Source: Streptomyces hoynatensis (GTDB lineage Bacteria; Actinomycetota; Actinomycetes; Streptomycetales; Streptomycetaceae). Taken from it: a stretch of 64,000 nt of DNA. Under the pieces are notes generated by a model. That model saw nothing but the letters and a program-made list of their open reading frames with translations. It was not told the DNA's origin and did no database searches. The translations under genes were made by a program, and so were the position numbers. The DNA lies in assembly GCF_003626535.1 (NCBI RefSeq), contig NZ_RBAL01000001.1, positions 718,020 through 782,019 on the forward strand. The letters run 5' to 3'. Positions 7,983 to 16,025 of this stretch are shown here, piece after piece (positions within the stretch are counted from its first letter, which is position 1; each line of letters opens with the position of its first letter).

Positions 7983-8858
7983 GTGACCACACCAGAAAAC
8001 CCCGCAGAACCCGCCGGGCCCAAGGGCGCCACCACACCGGCCGGCGCCGCGGAACCCGCCGGCCCCGCCGCGCCGGGCGGCGCCGCGCCCCTCGTCGAAC
8101 TGGTGGGCGTGGGCAAGACCTACGGCACCATCCGCGCCCTGGACGGAGTGGACCTGGCGGTGCACCCCGGCCGGGTCAGCTGCGTGCTCGGCGACAACGG
8201 GGCAGGCAAGTCCACCCTCATCAAGATCATCGCCGGGGTGCACCGGCACACCTCGGGCGAGTTGCGCATCGACGGCCGGCCGGTGCGTCTCGACTCGCCC
8301 CGCCAGGCCCTGGACCGCGGGATCGCCGCCGTCCACCAGGACCTGGCCACCGTCAGCCTGATGCCGGTGTGGCGCAACTTCTTCCTCGGCTCGGAACTCA
8401 CCCGCGGCCGCTGGCCCTTCCAGCGGCTCGACGTGGCGAGGATGCGCGCGGTCGCCGACGCGGAGCTGCGCGGCATGGGCATCGTCCTCGACGACCTCGA
8501 CCAGCCGGTCGGCTCCCTGTCCGGCGGGCAGCGGCAGTCCGTTGCCATCGCGCGGGCGGTGTACTTCGGGGCCCGCGTGCTGATCCTGGACGAGCCCACC
8601 GCGGCACTCGGCGTCAAGCAGTCGGGGGTGGTCCTGAGGTACATCGCCGCGGCCCGGGACCGCGGCCTCGGCGTCGTCCTCATCACCCACAACCCGCACC
8701 ACGCCCACCTGGTGGGGGACCACTTCACCGTGCTGCGGCTCGGCTCCGTCGAACTCGCCGCCCCCCGCAGCGGGGTCACCCTCGACGAGCTGACCCGCCA
8801 CATGGCCGGCGGCGCCGAACTCGCCCAACTCGAACGCGAACTCTCCGGCCCGGCCTGA
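7983..8858 (+). CDS. Sugar ABC transporter ATP-binding protein
   Basis: This is the ATPase subunit of the importer. It has one nucleotide-binding domain (291 aa), like FrcA-type transporters rather than the duplicated RbsA type. Walker A is GDNGAGKS, the Q-loop region is AAVHQDLATVS, the signature is LSGGQRQ and Walker B is VLILDEPTAALG, followed by the switch His in LITHNPHH. An N-terminal Pro/Ala/Gly-rich tail precedes the domain. GTG 7983 is preferred over GTG 7974 because AGGAGG (7969-7974) sits 8 nt before it but would touch the other start. It closes the operon; a 16-bp hairpin follows. Confidence 0.92.
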   Translation: MTTPENPAEPAGPKGATTPAGAAEPAGPAAPGGAAPLVELVGVGKTYGTIRALDGVDLAVHPGRVSCVLGDNGAGKSTLIKIIAGVHRHTSGELRIDGRPVRLDSPRQALDRGIAAVHQDLATVSLMPVWRNFFLGSELTRGRWPFQRLDVARMRAVADAELRGMGIVLDDLDQPVGSLSGGQRQSVAIARAVYFGARVLILDEPTAALGVKQSGVVLRYIAAARDRGLGVVLITHNPHHAHLVGDHFTVLRLGSVELAAPRSGVTLDELTRHMAGGAELAQLERELSGPA

Positions 8859-8880
8859 CCCCCGTCCGCCACCCGCCCCG

Positions 8881-8931
8881 GGCCCCGCCCGCCCCCGGCC
8901 CAGGCCCCCCGGGGCGGGGGCGGGCGGGGCC
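8881..8931. terminator. Bidirectional terminator, perfect 16-bp stem
   Basis: Arms 8881-8896 (GGCCCCGCCCGCCCCC) and 8916-8931 are exact inverse complements over 16 bp with a 19-nt loop. It lies between the convergent ABC operon and gap genes and can serve both strands. Confidence 0.75.
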
Positions 8932-9026
8932 GCCCGGTCCGCGCCGAGAGGCCGGTGGCCTCCCGTCGCGCCCGGGGCGGGCGTGGCGGGAGGCGCGGGC
9001 GCCGGGGCCGTCGTACCGGGGGGCGG

Positions 9027-10025
9027 TCAGCGGCCGGCGAGCAGTTCGAGGGTGTCGATCACGCGGTTCGAGAAGCCCCACTCGTTGTCGTACCAGGCGA
9101 CCACCTTGACGTGGCGGCCGTCGACGCGGGTGAGGGCCGAGTCGAAGATCGAGGAGGCGGGATTGCCCGTGATGTCGGAGGACACCAGCGGGTCCTCCGA
9201 GTATGCGAGGATGCCGGCGAGCGGCCCCTGGGCCGCGGCCCGGTACGCCGCAAGCACCTCCTCGCGCGTCACGTCGCGGGCGACGGTGGTGTTGAGTTCG
9301 ACGATCGAGCCCACCGGGACCGGCACGCGGATCGAGTCGCCCGACAGCTTGCCGTCGAGGTTCGGCAGCACCAGGCCGATCGCCTTGGCGGCGCCGGTCG
9401 TGGTCGGCACGATGTTGACGCCGGCCGCCCGGGCGCGCCGGGGGTCGCGGTGCGGCCCGTCCTGCAGGTTCTGCTCCTGCGTGTAGGCGTGCACCGTCGT
9501 CATGAACCCGTGCTCGATGCCCGCGAGTTCGTCCAGGACCGCGGCCAGCGGAGCGAGCGCGTTGGTGGTGCAGGAGGCGTTCGAGACGATCGTGTGCGCG
9601 GCCGGGTCGTAGGCGCCGGTGTTGACCCCGAACGCGAGCGTGACGTCGGCGCCGTCCGAGGGCGCGCTGACGAGGACCTTCTTCGCACCCGCGTCGAGGT
9701 GGGCGCGGGCGGCCCTGGCCGCGGTGAAGCGGCCGGTGGCCTCCAGGACCAGGTCGACGCCGAGCGCGGCCCACGGCAGCCGCGCCGGCTCGCGCTCGGC
9801 CGTCACCGTGATCCGGCGGCCGTCCACGACCAGGGTGTCCCCGTCGACGGTCACCGGGCGCCCGAGCCGGCCCGCCGTGCTGTCGTAGGCGAGCAGCCGG
9901 GCGAGGGTGGCGGGCTCCGTCAGGTCGTTGACGGCGACGACCTGAAGGGCGCTGTCGCGCTCCAGCAGCGCGCGCAGCACGTTGCGTCCGATGCGGCCGA
10001 ATCCGTTGATGGCGATGCGTGTCAT
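9027..10025 (-). CDS. gap: Glyceraldehyde-3-phosphate dehydrogenase
   Basis: GAPDH oxidises and phosphorylates glyceraldehyde-3-phosphate with NAD in glycolysis. The 332-aa protein starts INGFGRIGRNVLRA (NAD-binding Rossmann motif). It contains the active-site Cys in SNASCTTN near residue 152, the His in MTTVHAYTQEQ and the C-terminal WYDNEWGFSNR. Asp in VNDLTEP at the cofactor loop favours NAD. ATG 10025 has AAGGAA 8 nt upstream. It stands downstream of and in the same direction as the GlxA-type regulator, with a 137-bp gap that probably holds its own promoter. Since Streptomyces usually carries a second, operonic gap, this may be a paralogue. Confidence 0.95.
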   Translation of the reverse strand: MTRIAINGFGRIGRNVLRALLERDSALQVVAVNDLTEPATLARLLAYDSTAGRLGRPVTVDGDTLVVDGRRITVTAEREPARLPWAALGVDLVLEATGRFTAARAARAHLDAGAKKVLVSAPSDGADVTLAFGVNTGAYDPAAHTIVSNASCTTNALAPLAAVLDELAGIEHGFMTTVHAYTQEQNLQDGPHRDPRRARAAGVNIVPTTTGAAKAIGLVLPNLDGKLSGDSIRVPVPVGSIVELNTTVARDVTREEVLAAYRAAAQGPLAGILAYSEDPLVSSDITGNPASSIFDSALTRVDGRHVKVVAWYDNEWGFSNRVIDTLELLAGR

Positions 10026-10162
10026 GAGCGGTGTTCCTTCCCTTCGCCACCAGGGTCGCCCGCCGCTCGCGCCCCTGACAGTGGCGGGAACGCCAGCGTT
10101 CACAAGTATCCTGCCACCCTGCCCGCGCCTGCCCGCCCCTGCCCGCGCCGCGGCGCCCGGGG

Positions 10163-11119
10163 TCACTCGCCCCGGGTGAAGGTGCGCCGGTACTCGCTCG
10201 GCGTGGTGCCGAGGATGCGCTGGAAGTGCAGGCGCAGGTTGGCTCCGGTGCCCAGCCCGACGTCGGCGGCGATCTGCTCGACGCTGCGCTGCGAGCGCTC
10301 CAGCAGCTCGCGGGCCAGGTCGACGCGGGCGCGCATCACCCACTGCATCGGCGTGTAGCCGGTCTCCTCGACGAAGCGCCGGGAGAACGTGCGCGGCGAG
10401 ACCTCGGCCTGCCGCGCCAGCCTGTCGAGGGTGAGGGGCTCGCCGAGCCGGTGCAGCGCCCACTCGCGGGTGGCGGCGAACCGCTCGCCGAGCGGCTCGG
10501 GGACGCTGCGCGGCACGTACTGGGCCTGGCCGCCGCTGCGGTAGGGCGCGGCCACGAGGCGCCGGGCCGCGTGGTTGGACGCGGCCACCCCGAGGTCGCC
10601 GCGCAGGATGTGCAGGCACAGGTCGATGCCGGAGGCGGCGCCCGCCGAGGTGAGCACGCTGCCCTCGTCGACGAACAGCACGTTCTCGTCGACCCGGACC
10701 AGCGGGTGCCTGGTCACGAGGGCCCGCGTGTAGTGCCAGTGCGTCGTGGCGCGCCTGCCGTCGAGCAGGCCGGTGGCGGCGAGCGCGAAGGCGCCCGTCG
10801 AGATGGCGGCCAGCCGCGCGCCGCGGTGGTGGGCGGCGATCAGCGCGTCGAGGACGGCCCGCGGCGGGTCCTCGCGGTCCGGGTTCCGGTAGCCGGGGAC
10901 GAAGACGATGTCGGCCCAGGCGAGCGCGTCGAGCCCGTGCGCGACGGAGTACGCGAGGCCGTCGCCGCCGGTCACGAGGCCGGGCGCCGCCCCGCAGACC
11001 CGCACCTCGTAGGGCATGCTCGCGCGGGTCGTGAAGACCTGCGCGGGAATGCCGACGTCGAGCGGCTTCGCGCCCTCGAGCACGAGGACGGCGACGCGAT
11101 GCAGGCGGGAGGCTGGCAC
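10163..11119 (-). CDS. GlxA-family regulator (DJ-1/PfpI + AraC HTH)
   Basis: This 318-aa regulator joins an N-terminal DJ-1/PfpI-like domain (VAVLVLEGAKPLDVGIPAQVF to residue ~170) to a C-terminal AraC-type double HTH (LTLDRLARQAEVSPRTFSRRFVEETGYTPMQW, then VEQIAADVGLGTGANLRLHFQRILGTTPSEYRR). In the PfpI part the nucleophile position reads AISTGAF instead of a Cys elbow, so it is likely a sensor and not an enzyme. The start is GTG 11119. It precedes gap in the same orientation, but co-transcription is uncertain. The effector is unknown. Confidence 0.88.
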   Translation of the reverse strand: MPASRLHRVAVLVLEGAKPLDVGIPAQVFTTRASMPYEVRVCGAAPGLVTGGDGLAYSVAHGLDALAWADIVFVPGYRNPDREDPPRAVLDALIAAHHRGARLAAISTGAFALAATGLLDGRRATTHWHYTRALVTRHPLVRVDENVLFVDEGSVLTSAGAASGIDLCLHILRGDLGVAASNHAARRLVAAPYRSGGQAQYVPRSVPEPLGERFAATREWALHRLGEPLTLDRLARQAEVSPRTFSRRFVEETGYTPMQWVMRARVDLARELLERSQRSVEQIAADVGLGTGANLRLHFQRILGTTPSEYRRTFTRGE

Positions 11120-11246
11120 GGGACGAGGGTACGGGGGGCGGGCCGCCTCGGTCGGGGAACGGGAGCGGGGAGCCGGGCCCGGGGCAGGGGACGTCCGGGC
11201 GTCGCGGGCCTACGGCGGCCCGCTGCCGGGCGGCGGCGGAACGCGG

Positions 11247-11296
11247 GGCGGCGGGAGGCACGGCGGCGGAGAACGCATGGCGGCGGGAGGCACGGC
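11247..11296 (+). repeat. 18-nt direct repeat upstream of GntR gene
   Basis: GGCGGCGGGAGGCACGGC occurs at 11247-11264 and 11279-11296, 32 bp apart, in the divergent gap between the GlxA and GntR genes. It may be simple GC-rich redundancy or two regulator sites. Confidence 0.4.
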
Positions 11297-11385
11297 CGGC
11301 GGCCCCTATCCTGAGTCAGCACGGACGCGGCCCGCGGGGAAGGCCCGCGGTGCGGGGGGAACGACGGGGAAGGGATAGACGTCGG

Positions 11386-12123
11386 GTGGACGTCAAGTTC
11401 AGCATCGACCGCAGCAGCCCGGTGCCGCTGTACTACCAGCTGTCCCAGCAGCTTGAGGCCGCCATAGCGCAGGGCAGGCTGCTGCCCGGCACGCTGCTCG
11501 GCAACGAGATGGAGCTCGCGGGCAGCCTCGGCCTGTCCCGGCCGACCGTGCGGCAGGCGCTCCAGGGCCTGGTCGACAAGGGGTTACTGGTCCGCCGCCG
11601 GGGCGTGGGCACCCAGGTGGTGCACAGCCAGGTCAAGCGCCCGCTCGAACTGACCAGCCTCTACGACGACTTGGAGGCCGCCGGGCAACGCCCCACCACC
11701 CGGGTCCTGGGCCTCGCCCGGGTCCGCGCCACGGCCGGGGTGGCGGCGGCGCTCGCCGTCGCCGAGGGCAGCGAGGTGCAGCGCCTCGACCGGCTGCGCC
11801 TCACCCACGGCGAGCCCCTGGCCCACCTGCGCAACTACCTGCCGCCCGGGCTGCTCGACGCCACCGAGGAGGAGCTGGAGACCACCGGCTTCTACCGGCT
11901 GCTGCGGGCCGGTGGCACGGCCCTGCACAGCGCGCACCAGTCGATCGGCGCCACCTCGGCGAGCGCGGAGGAGGCCGGGCTGCTGGCCGAGCCGGTGGGC
12001 GCGCCGCTGCTGAGCATGCAGCGCACGGCCTTCGACGAGCGGGGGCGTGCGGTCGAGTTCGGCACCCACCTCTACCGCGCCTCCCGCTACACCTTCGAGC
12101 TGCACCTGCTGGTCCGCTCCTGA
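11386..12123 (+). CDS. GntR-family regulator (HutC/UTRA type)
   Basis: This 245-aa protein has an N-terminal winged helix (PVPLYYQLSQQLEAAIAQGRLLPGTLLGNEMELAGSLGLSRPTVRQALQGLVDKGLLVRRRGVGTQV) and a C-terminal UTRA ligand domain (from about residue 90, ending AVEFGTHLYRASRYTFELHL). UTRA regulators usually sense a sugar or its phosphate and repress an uptake operon. GTG 11386 is preceded by AAGGGA 10 nt upstream. It is not next to an obvious target operon; the sugar ABC genes at 5.9-8.9 kb are the nearest candidates. The ligand is unknown. Confidence 0.88.
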   Translation: MDVKFSIDRSSPVPLYYQLSQQLEAAIAQGRLLPGTLLGNEMELAGSLGLSRPTVRQALQGLVDKGLLVRRRGVGTQVVHSQVKRPLELTSLYDDLEAAGQRPTTRVLGLARVRATAGVAAALAVAEGSEVQRLDRLRLTHGEPLAHLRNYLPPGLLDATEEELETTGFYRLLRAGGTALHSAHQSIGATSASAEEAGLLAEPVGAPLLSMQRTAFDERGRAVEFGTHLYRASRYTFELHLLVRS

Positions 12124-12288
12124 GCGGGACGGGCGCGCCGCCGGGGCTGTTCCCGGCGCGGGTTCCGCCCCGCCTTCGGCCCGTTCGTGAACGGGGCATG
12201 TCCGCCGATGCCGTTCCCGTTGCGTTCGGCCCGGATCCGTTGACCGGGCGGGCGGCCCGGCGGCATGGTCGTGCAAGCGAGAGCGCAC

Positions 12289-12360
12289 GGCCGTGTGCCC
12301 GAGTGGTTCAGGGGCTCGCCTGCAAAGCGAGTGACGTGGGTTCGAATCCCGCCACGGCCT
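12289..12360 (+). tRNA. tRNA-Cys (GCA)
   Basis: The acceptor arms GGCCGTG (12289-12295) and CACGGCC (12353-12359) pair fully. The anticodon stem CTCGC/GCGAG encloses the loop CTGCAAA, giving anticodon GCA. The T-arm carries GGTTCGAATCCC, and the discriminator is U73 (12360), the identity base for tRNA-Cys. The 3' CCA is not encoded. A likely acquired ATPase/TOPRIM gene pair begins 204 bp downstream. Confidence 0.95.
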
Positions 12361-12528
12361 CCGGTGTCCTGAACCAGGGCCGTTGGGTGGTAGCCCGTTC
12401 GCAGTCGTTGCGTACCCGATCAGTTAACCGACTCCCGCTGCGCCCGGGCGAATCGGCAATGGGGGACGACGATTCCAGCGAAGCAGGCAGTTCACGTGTG
12501 GGTAGGTCGCCTTGGCCCTGCCTGATGG

Positions 12529-12558
12529 TTGGGACTTCCGTCGAGCCGGTGTCAGACT
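12529..12558 (+). promoter_or_regulatory. Promoter of the AAA/TOPRIM operon (leaderless layout)
   Basis: A -35-like TTGGGA (12529-12534) and a -10-like CAGACT (12553-12558) are separated by 18 bp, and the ATG follows 6 nt after the -10. No Shine-Dalgarno sequence is present. This is the typical geometry of leaderless transcription in Streptomyces. Confidence 0.5.
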
Positions 12559-12564
12559 GATCGC

Positions 12565-13746
12565 ATGCAGGACAACTACTTCTCGCTGACCCGTGTCCGG
12601 CTACGGCACTACAGGAGCATCGCTGCAGCCAACGTGGAGTTGGGCCGGCTCCTGCTGCTCGTCGGGCCCAATGGCTCGGGCAAGAGCAACTTCCTCGATG
12701 CCCTGCGTCTCGTATCCGAGTCACTCCAAACATCGTTGGACCAGGCTCTACGTGCGCGCGGCGGAGTGTCTGAGGTTCGCCGCCGGTCGACAGGCCATCC
12801 CACCCATTTCTCGATTGATCTCTCGGTCGAGAGCCCTTCATTTTCGGGAGAATACGGGTTCGAGGTAGGCGCGGTTAAAGGGCTCGGCTATCGCATCTCC
12901 AGAGAATATTGCCGAGTGCGGAGTCGTTCGAGCGCTGCCGAGGTGTCACTTCCCGTAGAGGCATATTTTCGGGTGGAAAATGGTGCCCTGGCCGAGCAGA
13001 GCGAACCGGTGATGCCGCCTGTGAGCAACCAGCGACTTTACCTGGTGTCCGCCGCTGGGCTTGATCCCTTTCGGTCGATCTTCGACGGACTTGCCGGAAT
13101 CAGTGTTTTCAGTCTCAATCCCGATGTGATACGGCAACCGCAATCGCCGGACGCTGGAGATTTCCTTCATCGTGACGGCTCCAATATCGCCAGTGTGCTT
13201 CACCGCCTGGAGCGGAGCGGGCGGGGTCAGTCGGACAAGGCGCGCATCGAGAGCTACCTGCAAAATATCGTGCCTGGTATGCATGGAGTATCCCGCTCCG
13301 AATTGGGCAATTGGGAAACGCTTGTTTTCAGTCAAGACGTGCCAGGAGCAAAAAATCCCTGGCGGTTCCAGGCGCAATCCGTCTCTGATGGAACGCTGCG
13401 CGCCCTGGGCGTCCTGGTTTCCCTCTTCGCCGGGACCGGATCAACCCTGAGTACCGTCGGAATCGAGGAGCCGGAAAGTGCATTGCACCCGGCGGCTGCG
13501 GGTGTCCTTCTCGATGCCCTGCGTGATGCGAGTGAACGCCGTCAGGTGATTGTGACCAGTCATAGTCCTGATCTCCTGGATCGGCACGACTTCACTTTGA
13601 GGGAGATTCGCGCAGTGCGCTCCATTGCTGGCGAAACGTGTATCGGTGAATTGGATGAGGCCGGGGCTTTGGCGCTTCGTGAGCAGCTTTACACCCCGGG
13701 GGAACTGCTTCGTAACGACCAACTTCTTCCGGGAGTCCCCAGGTGA
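12565..13746 (+). CDS. AAA-family (OLD/SMC-like) ATPase of a two-gene module
   Basis: This 393-aa protein is an ABC-type AAA_21/AAA_15 ATPase. Walker A (GPNGSGKS) is at residues 34-41, a signature-like SVSDGTLRALG at about 272-282, Walker B (GIEEPESALHP) at about 298-308 and the H-loop (VTSHSPDLLDR) at about 329-339. Such ATPases form the N-terminal half of OLD nucleases or the separate ATPase subunit of split systems such as PARIS (AriA). The next gene is a TOPRIM-like protein joined by a GTGA overlap, so the two probably form one complex. Codon use is visibly richer in A/T than in neighbouring genes. I infer an anti-phage or anti-plasmid role; the sequence alone does not prove it. Confidence 0.85.
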   Translation: MQDNYFSLTRVRLRHYRSIAAANVELGRLLLLVGPNGSGKSNFLDALRLVSESLQTSLDQALRARGGVSEVRRRSTGHPTHFSIDLSVESPSFSGEYGFEVGAVKGLGYRISREYCRVRSRSSAAEVSLPVEAYFRVENGALAEQSEPVMPPVSNQRLYLVSAAGLDPFRSIFDGLAGISVFSLNPDVIRQPQSPDAGDFLHRDGSNIASVLHRLERSGRGQSDKARIESYLQNIVPGMHGVSRSELGNWETLVFSQDVPGAKNPWRFQAQSVSDGTLRALGVLVSLFAGTGSTLSTVGIEEPESALHPAAAGVLLDALRDASERRQVIVTSHSPDLLDRHDFTLREIRAVRSIAGETCIGELDEAGALALREQLYTPGELLRNDQLLPGVPR

Positions 13747-14342
13747 AGCGTGCACCAATCGTGGCCCCAATCGTCGAGGGTCACGGTGAGGTTGCGGCCG
13801 TACGGCAACTGATCACCAGAATCGGAGAACGTCACGCAGTCTGGATTGAAGTAGCTCAACCTTTCAGGCTTGACTCCGCGAAAATGCGCAAGCCCGAGGA
13901 GTTGGCGAAGGCCGTGCGGTTGCAGGAAGTTCGAGTCAAGGGGCGGACGGGGGGAGTGCTGATCATCCGTGACGGCGACGATAGCGACATCCAATGTCCC
14001 GTGGAATTGGCTCGCCTCATAGCTCCCGAGGCAGAAGCATTTTCGGTGCCCGTGGAGGTGGTGATCGCCTATCACGAGTACGAGGCTTGGATTCTTGCCT
14101 CCGCGGACTCTCTGCGGAGCCACCCATCGGTCCGAGACAACGCTGTTGCCCCGGCGGAACCGGAGGCGAAGCGCAACGCGAAGGCCCAACTGGAATCGAT
14201 GATGCACGAGTCTTACAAGGAGACTCTCCATCAAGCAAAGTTCTCGTCCATGATCGACCTGGCCATGGCTTCGGAAAAGAGCCGCTCGTTCCGGCGGATG
14301 ATGCATGCGGTTGAAAAGCTGATCGGATTGCCGGGGAGTTGA
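13743..14342 (+). CDS. DUF4276-type TOPRIM-like protein, partner of the ATPase
   Basis: This 199-aa protein begins APIVEGHGE (residues 8-16), the glutamate loop of a TOPRIM-like fold. An acidic strand LIIRDGDDSD (about 73-82) would supply the DxD metal ligands, and AYHEYEAWILA (about 109-119) is the conserved block I associate with DUF4276 proteins. A nuclease or nuclease-like effector is therefore likely. GTG 13743 overlaps the ATPase stop codon (GTGA), giving strict translational coupling. Length is normal for DUF4276. The pairing recalls AriB of PARIS and the TOPRIM half of OLD nucleases, but direct membership in those families cannot be established by eye. Confidence 0.8.
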   Translation: MKRAPIVAPIVEGHGEVAAVRQLITRIGERHAVWIEVAQPFRLDSAKMRKPEELAKAVRLQEVRVKGRTGGVLIIRDGDDSDIQCPVELARLIAPEAEAFSVPVEVVIAYHEYEAWILASADSLRSHPSVRDNAVAPAEPEAKRNAKAQLESMMHESYKETLHQAKFSSMIDLAMASEKSRSFRRMMHAVEKLIGLPGS

Positions 14343-14528
14343 CCTCACAGGTGGACTCACCCCCTGCGGGCGATCCGCTCGCGTGGCCTTGAGGCAGGGT
14401 GGCGCGGCGCGGCCGGCGCCGTGGCGAGGGCCGGGCTTGACCTTCTCACCGTGTCAGGGCTCTAGGCTCCGCTTCCGGTGGCGCGGCCGGTGGCGCGCCG
14501 AGGCGGGAGAACGCGGGAGGAAGGCGGG

Positions 14529-15191
14529 ATGAGCGGCATGTCCACAGCGGTGATAGTCGGGGCGGGCCCTGGGATCGGGCGCGCGGTCGCCAGGCGGTTC
14601 GCCCGGGAGGGCTTCGCGCTGGCGCTGCTGGCGCGGCGCGAGGAGACGGTGCGGGCCGCCGCGGAGGCGGTGGCGGAGTTCGGCGTGCCGGTGCTCGGGC
14701 TGACCGCGGACGGCGCGGACGAGGACGCGTTGCGCGCGGCCCTGGACACCGCGGCCGACCGGTTCGGCACCCCCGAGGTCGCGGTCTACAACGCGGCGGT
14801 GATCAGGCCGGACCGGGTGGGGGAGCTGCCGGTCCGCGCCCACCTGGACGCCTACGCCGTGAACGTGCTGGGCGCGCTCACCACCGCCGCCCACCTGGCG
14901 CCGCGGATGGCGCGGCGCGGCCACGGCAGCATCCTGCTCACCGGCGGGATGCCCGAGCCCAAGGCGGGCTACGTCAGCCTCTCGCTCGGCAAGGCCGGGG
15001 TGCGCACCCTGGTGGAGCTGCTCGACCAGGAGTACGGGGCGGCCGGCGTCCACGTGGCCTCCGTCACGGTGGCCGGGCCGGTGGCGCCAGGCACCGCCTT
15101 CGACCCGGAGGACATCGCCGAGCACCACTGGCGCCTCCACACCCAGCCCCGCCGCGACTGGCGGCGCGAGGTCGTCCACGCCGGCGTGTGA
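14529..15191 (+). CDS. Atypical short-chain dehydrogenase/reductase
   Basis: This 220-aa SDR-fold protein has the NAD(P)-binding motif GAGPGIGRAVARRFAREGF (residues 11-29) and the YNAAV segment in place of NNAG. At the active site, the position four residues before the Lys of SLGKAG is Leu, so the usual YxxxK is missing; the strand before it ends LLTGG instead of the usual ISS. It may therefore be inactive, use another Tyr, or bind NAD(P) as a sensor. GGAGGAAGG lies a few bases upstream of ATG 14529. It is a single gene between the ATPase/TOPRIM module and the HxlR gene. Confidence 0.82.
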   Translation: MSGMSTAVIVGAGPGIGRAVARRFAREGFALALLARREETVRAAAEAVAEFGVPVLGLTADGADEDALRAALDTAADRFGTPEVAVYNAAVIRPDRVGELPVRAHLDAYAVNVLGALTTAAHLAPRMARRGHGSILLTGGMPEPKAGYVSLSLGKAGVRTLVELLDQEYGAAGVHVASVTVAGPVAPGTAFDPEDIAEHHWRLHTQPRRDWRREVVHAGV

Positions 15192-15296
15192 CTCCCGCCC
15201 GGGGCGGCCCGGGCCGTGGGCCGCCCCGGGCCGGTGGCGCGGCCGGGCCGATGGCGCGGCCGGGCCTGCGGGGCGGCCGGGCGTGCCCGCGGTGGC

Positions 15297-15938
15297 TCAG
15301 GCGTCGCCGCGGAGCCGGGCCGCGAGCGGGGAGGCGCCCGCCAGCCGCGCCCGCCCGCCGGCGATCGCCTTCTCGACCGTCAGATCGTCCCTGGCCAGGG
15401 CCACGCAGGTCTCCGTGTCCAGGCTGAGCCGCGCGTCGGCGCGCTCCGCCCGGCCCTCCCCGTAGCCGGGCCCCGCGCCGAGCCGCAGGTGGAAGGCGCC
15501 CTCGTCCAACTCGACCTCCACCACCCCCTCGTGCCCCGCCGCCAGCCGCTGCAGCCGGTCGAGCAGCGGCACCGCGAACCAGTGCGCCCGCACCGCGTCC
15601 GTGGGGCGCCGCTCGGCGAGGCCGGCCGCGCCCCAGGTGGCGAGCGCGGCGAGCACCGGGAGCAACTCCCGGCCGTGCGGGGTCAGTTCGTAGACGACGG
15701 CCCCTCCGGGCGGCGGCAGCTTGCGGCGGCCGAGCACGCCGTCCCGCTCCAGGTCCCGCAGCCGGGTGGCGAGCACGTCGGTGCTGACGCCCGGCAGGTC
15801 GGCGTGCAGGTCGGTGTACCTGCGCGGTCCCGCCAGCAGCTCGCGCGCGATCAGCAGGGCCCAGCGGTCCCCGACGGCGTCGAGGGCCCGCGCAATCGCG
15901 CAGAACTGGTCGTAGGCGCGGCGTGGTCGGTGTGGCAT
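15297..15938 (-). CDS. HxlR-family regulator with C-terminal SCP2-like domain
   Basis: This 213-aa regulator has an HxlR winged helix in the first ~100 residues (AIARALDAVGDRWALLIARELLAGPRRYTDLHADLPGVSTDVLATRLRDLERDGVL). The C-terminal part (ARLSLDTETCVALARDDLTVEKAIAGGRARL) looks like a sterol-carrier-protein-2-type pocket, a known extension in actinobacterial HxlR proteins. It may bind a hydrophobic ligand. It is divergent from the aminotransferase, and two phased palindromes fill the shared promoter region, so it likely represses itself and that gene. Confidence 0.87.
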   Translation of the reverse strand: MPHRPRRAYDQFCAIARALDAVGDRWALLIARELLAGPRRYTDLHADLPGVSTDVLATRLRDLERDGVLGRRKLPPPGGAVVYELTPHGRELLPVLAALATWGAAGLAERRPTDAVRAHWFAVPLLDRLQRLAAGHEGVVEVELDEGAFHLRLGAGPGYGEGRAERADARLSLDTETCVALARDDLTVEKAIAGGRARLAGASPLAARLRGDA

Positions 15939-15962
15939 GAGGGGAAGTCTAGAAAAATGAGG

Positions 15963-15999
15963 TTGGACTTTCCAAGTGGGCACTTGGTAGAACCAAGTG
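15963..15999. promoter_or_regulatory. Tandem HxlR operators, 21 bp apart
   Basis: TTGGA-CTT-TCCAA (15963-15975) and CACTTGGT-AGA-ACCAAGTG (15981-15999) are both perfect inverted repeats with 3-nt centres. Their centres are 21 bp apart, two helical turns. A third reading, CCAAGTG-GG-CACTTGG (15972-15987), overlaps them. The array sits in the 87-bp divergent gap between the HxlR and aminotransferase genes. Confidence 0.7.
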
Positions 16000-16025
16000 A
16001 AGCGCCAGTACCTGGGAGGTCCGGC

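Noticed and set aside
12361..14528. Integrated element with att sites at tRNA-Cys
   Set aside because: No integrase gene is present and no copy of the tRNA 3' end is visible downstream of the ATPase/TOPRIM pair, so classical site-specific integration is not supported.
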